Origin: Solea solea
Taxonomy: Eukaryota > Chordata > Actinopteri > Pleuronectiformes > Soleidae
Assembly (NCBI RefSeq): GCF_958295425.1
Contig: NC_081143.1
Coordinates: forward strand, 21,649,322 to 21,713,321
Length of the DNA stretch: 64,000 nt
Reading direction: 5' to 3'
Positions 32,685 through 42,283 of this stretch are shown piece after piece. Both the position numbers and the translations under genes were made by a program. The notes under the pieces were generated by a model, which had not been told where the DNA came from, made no database searches, and saw only the letters and a list, made by a program, of their open reading frames with translations. How positions within the stretch are numbered: position 1 is the stretch's first letter; each line of letters starts with the position of its first letter.

Positions 32685-35600
32685 TTACCATAACCGGCGT
32701 CCGGTGTAGTTAATTGGGGCTGTGGGCATCTACAGGAGAGAAACACAAGTGCAGTATTAGTCGATGGACAGTAAATGAGTGATAAACACAAAGAGTGAGT
32801 ATTATTGCTACACTGACTGTGCCACCGTTCATGACCAGAGCCATCTCAGTGGGTTGGTAGACGTGACCTCTGAATGCGATGCCTGGACGCATGCTCCCGT
32901 GGCTGCTGTGGTACGTTCCGCTCCGAAGAGCTGGAAGAACAAACGTGGAAAAACAGGCAAGTTACAGGTGTCATGTCAACAAGAGTATCTCACTGTAACA
33001 CTGAGATGTTCATATCAAGGAGTAACTCTGAAGCCTGTCACAGTCAAATCAACCCTCTAACACCGAGCGTATCGCAGACGATGCGTTTGCGCAAGTGCAC
33101 TTTGCAATACCGCAATTACGCGACGGTTTGCGGTTTCTGAAAGCCGAGAACATGTGCTTATTACGGTAATTTCACTAGCGCTGTTGCAGGAAGCAAGAAA
33201 ATCAGTGTCTTTGTCGCCAAAGAGGAGAGAGGTGTTTCCATTTTTTTGGCCAGTTATTGGACATTGAGACAAAGACTCAAACAAATGTTACTTTAAACAT
33301 GTTTTATCCTGTACAACTACAGTGTTTTTTTTCCTCAATAAAACTTCTTCATTCTAAATTGTTAATACACTATTTTAACATGCAGTAAACTGTACATAAC
33401 TGCCAGATAGTAACAGTTATTCTGGAAAAATGGGCAAAAGCATCTACTCACGGGACATTTTCTGGCCCTTTTATGGTTAAAATAAGCAAAAAGAAAAGTC
33501 CAGACAGACATTTTGAGGCTTAGGTGTTAAAGGGTTAAAGCCGTAGTGCATAACTTAACGTAAAAGCGTGTCTAAAGCAAAAGCAGAGTTTCTCCTCTTC
33601 TACAGTATGTATTTGAGAATATGGTGGCTGAGAAAAAATGTTGAGTAAACAGTTTGGAGCAAAGACTGAAAACAGGTTCTCTCTGATGTTCAGGTCAGGC
33701 CTTTTTAGGCGTGTCTAAACATATGAGCCCACAACCTTCCAGTTGAAAGACAACTCGCCCTACCACTGAGCGACCATGGCTCAACCTAACTTCTCACTTT
33801 TTAAAATACTTTTACATTTTATATCAAAAAATTACTTTTGATACTTAAGTACAGTAACTGTTGAGACTTTTACTTCAGTAATATTGTTAAAAAGTGACTT
33901 TAACTTCTATCAAAGTCTTATACTTTATACAAGACTGCTGGGTAATAACAACAGAAAATGTGTGCGTCTGTGAGAGAGAAACAAATCGTTCATTCTCAAA
34001 CATTTTTATTTAAAGACGCTATCACCATTCTTACTACCAGGCTGGAAATTGTATTAGAAATAAGATGATGTTTCCATAATATGACTTTGCTGTTACAAAT
34101 GATCACCATTTCATCATTGTACTGCAATGTGAAGTGTTACACACGTTGAAAGTTACAAGTCCCAACGTGAGGTGCAGTGTGCCACTGTGCCATAAGGGGA
34201 AAGTATCAATCAGCACATTACATTTTCCCTTTATCTTAAAAGAGTGAGATGCATAAGCCACTGTAAGCTTCACAAAAATGCAGATATGTAAATAATGCAA
34301 CTTTCAACATTTGTAAGATGATTGTGTCTCGGTTTAGTTAATATTTTTTTGTTAAAGCCAGGGAATAAATGTATATATACACATGCGTCCTTTCTGACGC
34401 CATTACTCTTTGTTTGTCCCAGTTGCTCATAGTTTAGCATCTTGGCCTCAATTAAATCTGGAGAGCAGTCAAATTGAAATGACTCATAAATCTCCCCGTG
34501 AAAAGGCCCATTGGATAATCAGGCATTTTTATAAGGCTTTAACTGGATTTGGGATTGTGTACTAATGTGAGTTACACAACACACGTGTATATGAATATGA
34601 ATCCACTGCAGACACAGTGTAGCACTGAAATCACATTCATTTTACAATTCGTTTTTCGTCTTAATCAACAATAAACGTTATTTGAATGTAATGCAAGATA
34701 ATTGTATTTACAAGTTGTGTCATACATTTTATGTATAATTTACATATGTGTATATTATAAATATAATTTCATTATAATTGAAAATTAAATGCAATGAAAT
34801 GAAACAAATGTTTTAATTTTAGTAGAATTTATTCCATTTATACTCACCTCTGCATTTCTGTGTACTCGTGAATGAAACGCTTTTGTTGTGGAGGAGGAAA
34901 ATCTTTATATACCGTGATTTTCTCTTGTATACTTTTGTACCTTCCTTCCTCAGCTCGACACAGTCATGCACAGATTTAGGTAAGGAGTCACTGTGACGTC
35001 CATTTTAGTCAGTTGCCTAGCAATGTTGCTCTTATGACTTTCTCTAACACTCAAAATACCATTATTAATTTCTAGCTGACAATATCTTCCTACCACACAC
35101 ACACACACACACACCACTATTCTTCTTAGGACACTGCACTGACTTCCAGAATTATCCCTAACCTTAACCATAACCAGTTAATGCATAACCCTAACCTTAA
35201 CCTAAACCTCAGAAATGAGGTTTAGACCAGTTTGGACCAGTAGTCCTCACGGAGACCAGAACCTCATTTCTGTTACACACAACACATAGACCTACTTGCA
35301 CTGTGATCCTCCATAGAAAAGGTTTGATTTTCAGGGAAGGGTCGGTGAGCGTGTGCTGGTAGCTCCTCTCCAAAAGGAGCTGCAGGTGACGCGTGGCTCG
35401 AGTTGAAGAAATCTTGTGCGTTGTTGGACTGTGGAGCATTTCGAAGGCATAGGTGCGTCTCGGGAATAGCATGGAACAGCAGCAGAATCCAGCCCTGAAT
35501 AACCAAGGCCACCGCCAGCGCAGGCTCATCCAAGACTTTAAGATCCTTCTTCCCTTCTCCTCCTAACCTTTCTCCTTTCCCCTTTCCCTTCATCATTTGG

Positions 35601-36400
35601 CTGCCATACAGATAAAAGCCAAGCCAGGCCACCCACAGCAGCGCTGATGCCAGACTGGACAGGAAGAGCCAGACGGCATTGCACTTCCATTTCCGTTTTT
35701 CACTTTCTCCTTCTCTGTCTTCCTCACTTCCTCCTCGTGCCACCAATTCTCCTCCACAGAGCACCACGCCCAGGGAGAGCCCCATGGCTATGAGGAGGAG
35801 CCCAAGGGTGTAGCTGCAAGTCAGAGCAAAGTCCAAAGGGGGATATTCACAGGCTGGGTGACCCTCCCTGACCACAGTCAGCAGGACCCATTCAGCAGAG
35901 ATGATGCCCTGAACCAAGGCCAAGGCCAGGCCAAGTGCAGCCAGAGAGCTGCCCGATGGGCTTGTCTTACCAGCCACCAGCCTCCTGAGCCTCACACCCT
36001 GCACTAGCAAGCTGGAGAAGCAGAGGGCAAAGAGGGGGCCCCAGAAGGCCCTGCGGACCACACAGAGTGCCTGGGTCTTCCCTACCAGGAAAGCTAAAGA
36101 AACAGAGAAAAGGCCGAGGAGCGTGCCAAGGAGCAGGAGAAGAGGGCCTACGCTGGAGCGCCTGGCGGGGTCAGAAATGGAGCGAAGCTTGGCGAGCAGG
36201 AGCCCGGCGAGTACCAGAGAGGTGACACCACCACTGCAAGCCACGGCCTCCAGAACCACACCCCAGACCGACTCCAGGTCACACAGCACTCTGTACGGAG
36301 GGTCCACATCCACGCCGCATCCCCGAGGAGGAGGAGAAGGATGCGATAAACCACTGCCAATCAGTGACAGGAGGCAGATGATTACAGGAGTCACGGCCAT
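32685..36400 (-). CDS. gprc5b: G protein-coupled receptor class C group 5 member B
   Basis: Orphan seven-helix receptor of the retinoic-acid-inducible GPRC5 group, at the plasma membrane. Exons 36400-35296, 32930-32818 and 32729-32685 give 420 residues. A splice acceptor (CTAAG) sits directly before the ATG, so the 5' UTR is split. A signal peptide covers residues 1-19. The short ectodomain is RGCGVDVDPPYRVLCDL. Helices lie at about 44-70, 84-106, 116-137, 152-176, 188-216, 240-265 and 291-313. The tail carries FHAIPETHLC and ENQTFSMEDH. The last two exons supply FRGHVYQPTEMALVMNGGT and PTAPINYTGRRLW, which parallel the human tail (NVYQPTEMAVVLNGGT...TGRHLW). Two loops are longer than in human: about 20 extra Glu/Arg-rich residues before helix 6, and a Gly/Lys-rich insertion at 269-288 before helix 7. 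knop1 is also its neighbour in human, which supports the name. Confidence 0.93.
33051..33536. mobile_element. Non-autonomous inverted-repeat element, copy 1
   Basis: The ends are inverted repeats. The left end reads AACCCTCTAACACC. The right end, reverse-complemented, reads AACCCTTTAACACC. The body (486 bases) begins with a CpG-bearing stretch containing GTTTGCGCAAGTGCACTTTG. A second, right-truncated copy sits at about 56391-56800. It lies in the second gprc5b coding intron and encodes nothing recognisable. Confidence 0.7.
33712..33785 (-). repeat. SINE head fragment
   Basis: On the minus strand it reads CTCAGTGGTAGGGCGAGTTG, then TCTTTCAACTGGAAGGTTGT and GGGCTC. That is the same tRNA-like head as the longer SINE at about 50639-50815. 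It is truncated after the head. Confidence 0.65.
35088..35290. repeat. CA-linked dispersed repeat, copy 1
   Basis: A (CA)n tract at 35094-35114 is followed by TTCTTCTTAGGACACTGC and a run of CCTAACCTTAACCATAACC-like units. It ends within a few bases of the gprc5b exon donor at 35290-35295. The same order, with CA tract, TTCTTCTTAG.GCACTGC and then CTTAACCATAACCAGTTAAT, recurs at 62240-62400. Confidence 0.65.
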
Positions 36401-37127
36401 CTTAGAAAAAGGAGAGAAAAACATGAGACACACAGACTCAGAGAGGAGTGAAGCAGATAAAGAGAGGCAAAGGTAGAGAGGAGGAGTGAAAACATCCACA
36501 GAGGAGGGAGGCAGGCTGTGCTTGATACACACTATACTACTGTGGAAACAGTATGTAATATTTTAACATCAAATGAACCTGATGTATGAATCAAACATTC
36601 TAATGTTTCTCTCGCTTTAAAAATACTCACAAGCACACACACACACGAATGTACTCACAGGCACAGAGCACAACTGCTTTTAGCACTGGCCAATGGTTTC
36701 CATGGGAACGGGAAACAGCGTGGGCTGACTACATTGCATACTGGGCTTTTGAGAAGACGAGTTTCAGTCCCCGAAAGCACAGACAAACACAGGACTGCAC
36801 ACACACACAAACACACATGCACGCACGCACGCACACACACACACATTGACATAATTCATTACCCAGCCCTAAGATAAACAAAATGTAACCATGACTCTAA
36901 TATTAGCAACATAAACAAGTAAGTGTGTGAATCTGTGTCCCCATATTTAGTCTTTGTCCTCACTGTATGTACAGAAGTGAATACACACAAACACACAAGT
37001 ATACAACAAATATCACAATGAAAATGGCTCAAACTTACCTCATACAGATTGTTTTGAATTAATTATTTGGTTATTAGGAGAGAGGCATCATGAGAGGCAT
37101 TGTAATTGTCCAGTCTTCATCACCACT
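36401..37127. other. gprc5b upstream region
   Basis: A possible non-coding first exon of gprc5b ends near 36658, where a minus-strand donor GTGAGT reads at 36652-36657. A CCAAT motif lies at about 36690-36700. A CA/CACG microsatellite occupies about 36799-36844. Nothing else is recognised. Confidence 0.4.
36799..36844. repeat. CA / CACG microsatellite
   Basis: Tandem CA units with an inner GCAC run, directly visible. Confidence 0.85.
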
Positions 37128-37324
37128 TCAAGTTGTTAAAGTACTGTTGTGAATCCAGCTGACGAATTCCTTGGCGAGCCGGAACAAAACAGAGTCCATT
37201 TTGCCTTTGGAAATGTCTCTTATGAAGCCCTTTGTGCTCCCGACTCCCCCTGTTTTGGAGTAGAAAATAACACACTCAGAGAGACCAGTGATGTCCTGCT
37301 GCTCCAGTAACGCGTCCAGCTGCT
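37128..37324 (-). CDS. Unrecognised terminal exon candidate
   Basis: On the minus strand a frame is open from the stop at 37380-37382 to the stop TGA at 37128-37130. A good acceptor (GATTCTTCTCAG) lies at 37325-37326, so the exon would be 37324-37128, entered with two bases left of a codon. The encoded tail has a balanced, globular-looking composition: QLDALLEQQDITGL, then CVIFYSKTGGVGSTKGFIRD and MDSVLFRLAKEFVSWIHNS. It has no simple repeat and no ATG before the methionine near its end, so it would need upstream exons, which I did not find. I do not recognise the family. It may be the 3' exon of a small gene or a pseudogene fragment. Confidence 0.35.
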
Positions 37325-38204
37325 CTGAGAAGAATCCACAATTGTGATGCTTGCCTTGATACTTCTCACACCCACATGGTCAAGTATATCTTCTGTCTCT
37401 GTGTCTCTGCCCTCGCTCACTCCCTCTGTCCTCCTCTTTCTATTCATTCTGTCTTCATGGCTGCGTTTCTGTTGCCCTGCTTCACACTGAATCTGTGGAG
37501 GCGTCACCTGTCTAACGAGGAGGAAAAAAGGCAAATAGGTACAGTATATAATTGGAGCAATGCACTGCAGATCCCACATTAGTCACCCATTTTCACATCT
37601 CAGTGTTGCTTCCTGCCTTCACGCTCCCACGTCTTCCTCATGCTGCTTATGCAATTCTTCCTCGCACCCAGAGCTGTATAGGTCATGAGGATTCATCGTT
37701 AACCACCAGACGAGGCTGAAGAAGTTCCCTCTCTAGAATGGTGTGTAATGAAGATGGGATTTAGACAGAGAGTGGCAGATGGTCACCGCAAACACAGGTG
37801 AGCCTTTTGGCCACGTGGCCTTCCTACTTGAGGGTGTTATATCATGCCCTTGAAGAGATGATTCAGCCAAAAAAAATCCTTTTACAGAGGAGTAACTTTG
37901 TCATGCTGAGTGGGAGACAAAAACATGACCCACAGCAACACTAGTCCATGACTGATGCTGACAGAAGCCAAAACTGTACAGGAGGTGAACATGGCTGCAC
38001 CCTGGAGGAGCAGGCTTCCAACTGGAGACAACACAGAACCCAAGATCGTGGTGAGGATGGAGTGTGTTCGTTGGTGCATCATTTCACTGCAGGATTTGTG
38101 AGTTTGGTGGACAATACGTCTCATAATCTCAAGACCAAACAGGGACAAGCTAAGGTTGTCACACAACATGCTCGTCAGAACAGGCACGGCAGTTGATAAT
38201 GTAG

Positions 38205-38430
38205 TAATAATAATAATAATGGTAATCTTTATTTATGTAGCACCCCTCAACAGGGTTAGACAGTGCTTCACAAATAAAGACACTCACACACCTACGGTCG
38301 ATTTAAGTGTCCAATTTACCTAATCCCCAAATCTGCATGTTTTTGGACTGTGGGAGGAAACGGGAGAACCCAGAGAAAACCCCACGCACACACACAGGGA
38401 GAAGATGCAAGCTCCATGCAGAACCCGGGT
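38205..38430 (-). repeat. SINE-like dispersed repeat
   Basis: Read on the minus strand, the segment GTGTGTGCGTGGGGTTTTCT, then GGTTCTCCCGTTTCCTCCCA and CAGTCCAAAAACATGCAG, matches the body of the SINE at 17386-17600. The adjoining plus-strand stretch TAATAATAATAATAATGGTA, ATCTTTATTTATGTAGCACC is a common fish repeat end. Confidence 0.65.
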
Positions 38431-38832
38431 TAAAATAAAAACTAACTCATAGAAATAGTAATTAAAGAATAAAAAGAGTGAAAACATACAAAAAAACATG
38501 AGCACAACTAACTTTTATCAGAAATAATAAAAGCTATAAAGACGTCCAGAGTCTCATGGGCTCTCGATTCGAAGCTAAATCAAATATCAAAATGAAAACA
38601 GTATAGTTTTAAACCAAAGATTCCCAGCTAAAATGAAAGAGTCGCCTATAGTGAGAAGACAGGGAAACATGAATCAGCTGTCATTACCATAAATTGCATT
38701 GCAATGATTTTGCATAGGAATAAGGTTGATTTAAGGCCCTGGAATACACCCACATCCATCCATAGCTGGCAATCTGCTGAGCCAGTCAAGACAGACGTGA
38801 TGTTATATAAGCAGCAGAGGAATGGGCTGAGA

Positions 38833-38860
38833 AATGAATGAATGAATGAATGAATGAATG
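38833..38860. repeat. (TGAA)n microsatellite
   Basis: Seven tandem TGAA units, directly visible. Confidence 0.9.
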
Positions 38861-40309
38861 ACAAAAGCTGTCATTTCAAATGCACAGGCTTCACTTACAG
38901 TATAATATGTTCCTGTTTGCATTAACAACATTTTCAGGATTCACAAAATGAATGTCTGAAATAATCACTTCACCGATTGTATTCACTCTATCATAAATGG
39001 CATAAATGAAATACCTTTGTGTGTTTTTAACTGTTTGATGGCATCTGCTTAGATTAGATTGTAACGAGAGTAGTTAGATACAGCGTTTACCAGACTTTCT
39101 CTGCTGGTTGCTAGGTAACCAGTGGATACTTCAGGAAGTTTCAGGCCCCGTGAGCTATTTCCAGTGTTGATGCTAAGATGCTAAGGTGGCTTGTTGCCTC
39201 CTAGTACATAGACATGATAAGCAGTATGATCAAACTTTTTTAAAAATGTTTTTCAACATTTTATTTAAACAAATAAATCATTTATTAAAAAATAAAGGAT
39301 GAATGGATATTTTATTTCTATTTTAACTCTAATGCGTCTGTATCACCATGATTCATTAAAAACAATCCATAACCACGACGAGTTACACAACCAAATGTTT
39401 GTTTCTAAAAAAAGTTTCCTGATGTGTAAGACATTAAATTCACTGACATTAAAACACTTTAAAGACCTTTAATATAAAATTGAGCTAATGTTTGCTGTGT
39501 GCTGTCTGTGTGTTGTTTTCTCCTCCTCCGTGTGCGTTTGACACAGACAAAGGAAGACTGCATGGAGAAACAATCGAGCAGTGAAGTGCTGACTCAAATC
39601 ATCAGTCCCTAATCTGGATAATCCAGTAGTTACTTTGGTCACACTCTCACAGGGCCTTGTTAAATATAGGGCCATCCCATAATCCCACCTTCATCCCACC
39701 TCAAGTCTCCTCGAACAGACACATACAACACACACACACAAATATTTGAGCTGGATGAACAGTTACACATGGGCATTTTTGGGCTCGATGGCTCTGCAGT
39801 CTCAGGTGCTCTGGAGACAACTTTAAAACATGTTGCTTTCTGTTTTTCACCAGTTTTGGACAGTTAGAAACAGGTGTTTGGAAGGAGGAGGGGCTTGTGA
39901 GTAAAGGTTCAATCAACCCAAATTACTTCGTTTTTTTTCAATCTTACGTGTCCTTTATTTTGTTGTCATTCTATTTCAGTTAAACATTTTTTATCCTTGA
40001 TTATCTTTTACTGGACTTTGCTGCTACCCGTTGTGTTGCTGTGTCAATGTGAATTTCCCCAATAAAACAAGATCAATAAACCAGTACTACATGTCATCAT
40101 ATCCTATCCTGACTTATCTTATCTCTATCCTATTCTATTAGTCATCCATCCATCTTCTACCACTTGTTCCTCCACATGAGGGTCGTGGGGGGTGCCGTGT
40201 CAATTTCATGTCTGCATATCTTTAGGACTGTGGAACCCAGAGAACGATTAACATCGTTAATCTACGTTAAATTAGTGTTCTTTCGAAGTCAAATACACGG
40301 ATTATATAC

Positions 40310-40414
40310 ACTGATTATATACATATACACATATATACATACATACACATATATACATATACATACATACATATATAAATACACACACACATATATCCAT
40401 AGATATGTATGTAT

Positions 40415-40457
<43 letters not shown>

Positions 40458-40475
40458 CACACACACGTGTATATA
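40310..40475. repeat. AT/CA compound microsatellite
   Basis: A compound tract of ATAC, ACAT, TATA and a pure CA run (about 40418-40448), directly visible. Confidence 0.9.
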
Positions 40476-40476
40476 T

Positions 40477-41030
40477 TGTAACGAAGCGCATTTCGTTACT
40501 TGTACATTTTGCACATGTGGGTAATCATGTTCTTTTGCACAATAACTGGAAGGTACATTAATAACAGCACTTTAGTCACGAAATGACTTTAATTGCCATA
40601 GTTTGCACATTGTGTATTTGCACAGTTCATACAGATATTTACATTACTCAATTTATTGAATACTTATCGAGTTATTTATTAGACGGTGTGACCGCAGGTG
40701 ATTGTATGTCTTCGGGCAGGTGCGGCACTCGGCTCCGTCTGCAAGAGAGTAGAGAGCAGGTTGAGCTCCGACGGAAAGATGTGTCATTGAAATGATAACA
40801 GTGTGAAGCATGTGCAGAGTTTATGGCTGAATAAATGTGTGTGGTGCAATATCGGGAAGTGTGAAGGATGTACGTGTTAACACTCACCTGTCCAGTACTG
40901 CGTCTGCTCCAGGGTGCGCGGCCAAAAGATTCCCCCGGGGGCACAGGCACCGTGATAAACGTTCCGTGATAGACCAGGTGGTTTACAATTTATTGTAAAG
41001 ATATTTTATAGGTTTATCGACAGGGGCATA
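40477..41030 (-). other. Possible short spliced transcript or solo LTR
   Basis: On the minus strand a TATA box (CTATAAAATA, about 41005-41014) is followed by a GC-rich stretch. A strong donor then follows (ACAG before GTGAGTG, exon end near 40888), then a strong acceptor (CTCTACTCTCTTGCAG, exon start near 40737). AATAAA lies about 60 bases downstream (40674-40679). No ATG-started reading frame spans it. On the plus strand the segment begins TGTAACG with a small inverted repeat and has AATAAA near 40831, so a solo LTR is an alternative. The evidence does not decide. Confidence 0.3.
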
Positions 41031-42283
41031 TCAGTAACAGAAGAGTGATGAAGATTAGGTGCTAATGGTAAAAGGGAAAAATTGTCACTTGGTAAAATAA
41101 CCATTTGATAATATTTTAAGTTTACCTCATTAGTGGAAGTGTTGCTGCAATTGAAGGGAAAAAATAATAACATGTGAAATGGGGAAACCTGACCAGTTCT
41201 AAGACTTTTCTTTGGCGTCGTCCATTGTGGTCAATCTGAAGCTTGTCGTCTCGCAGCCTTTTGGCTCTATCTACTGTCTATTTGCAGAACTACAGGAAGC
41301 AGGAAGACTGCCATTCTGGTCAAATTAAATTTGGGCTTTAACCAAGCACACAAGCAGTATGGAGAATATATATCTATATAGCATGTAGCTACAGTCATAA
41401 ATCAACTTATGATAAGACTGCAAGTATATCTACTAATGTGCACAGTCTAAAATAATATCAGTTATATAGTTTATACTGTATAATGAATGCTGTCATATTA
41501 ATGTATAAAGGTTGTATAAAAGTAATGTTAAGTGGAACGTTAGGGGAAGGTTAGGAAAACTTTCCGTGGCAACCACAGGATAACCTAGGGGGAACCTTCA
41601 GGGAACGTTCCCAGAATGTTCTGGGAGCCAAAAATTGTTAGCTGTTATGTTTCGAGTCAACTTGGCGTACCACAGGTCGGGATAATGTCTGCTGTCATTT
41701 GTCTAATGACTGAAAGAGCTTTTGATAATGAATTCAAATGAAGAATGAAAGTTATCATAATCAGTTTATTGCCAAGCAGTTATTATATTTCAGTGATTAG
41801 TCCATATATTCATTTTAATCATTGTAATATATCATTGCTTCATAATATTGATATTCTTATGCTCAAATATTTATTTATATTCATGGTCTCTATTTTTATA
41901 TATAAAATATCAAACAGGCACAAATCTGATTAAAACATTCAGTACGCCATTAAAATGAAATCGTTATAATACATTTAGGTGCAAACAGGCTGATGATTTT
42001 GTCTTATCGGAAAAAGACAAAATGGCATTTAACATTGGTGAATATTATATCGAGACATTTCTCAGATCACAAAATATGATCATCATAAGTATATTTTTTA
42101 CACGCTCACATTACATGACTGTACATTTTAATAAATCACAAGAAAAGAAGAAATGATAACTCTTTCGTTAAATTAAAGCGACACATATCGACGGAGGGAT
42201 TAATGCTGGTGGCCCTGATGTCTGATCACGACTGCTCTTACATCCTTCTGTTGTTACAATTAAAGTTACAGTAAGGTGAAGAT

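Larger units (their letters stand above)
37325..42283. other. Spacer between gprc5b and the litaf-like gene
   Basis: Mostly repeats and simple sequence, listed separately: a SINE-like repeat near 38205-38430, a TGAA run, a long AT/CA microsatellite near 40320-40475 and a possible LTR or small transcript at 40477-41025. TTTATT at 41765-41770 (AATAAA on the minus strand) is a plausible polyadenylation signal for the litaf-like gene. No recognised gene is present. Confidence 0.5.

Noticed and set aside
35150..35215. Telomere-like CCCTAACC runs
   Set aside because: The units are irregular and part of the CA-linked dispersed repeat, which recurs at 62.3 kb; not an interstitial telomere.
40164..40514. 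Open frames over the AT/CA tract
   Set aside because: They consist of Tyr/Ile/His or Cys/Val repeats produced by the microsatellite.
41235..41285. U2 snRNA-like start (CTCGCAGCCTTTTGGCTC)
   Set aside because: Only about 20 bases resemble U2 and the rest does not; there is no snRNA promoter element.
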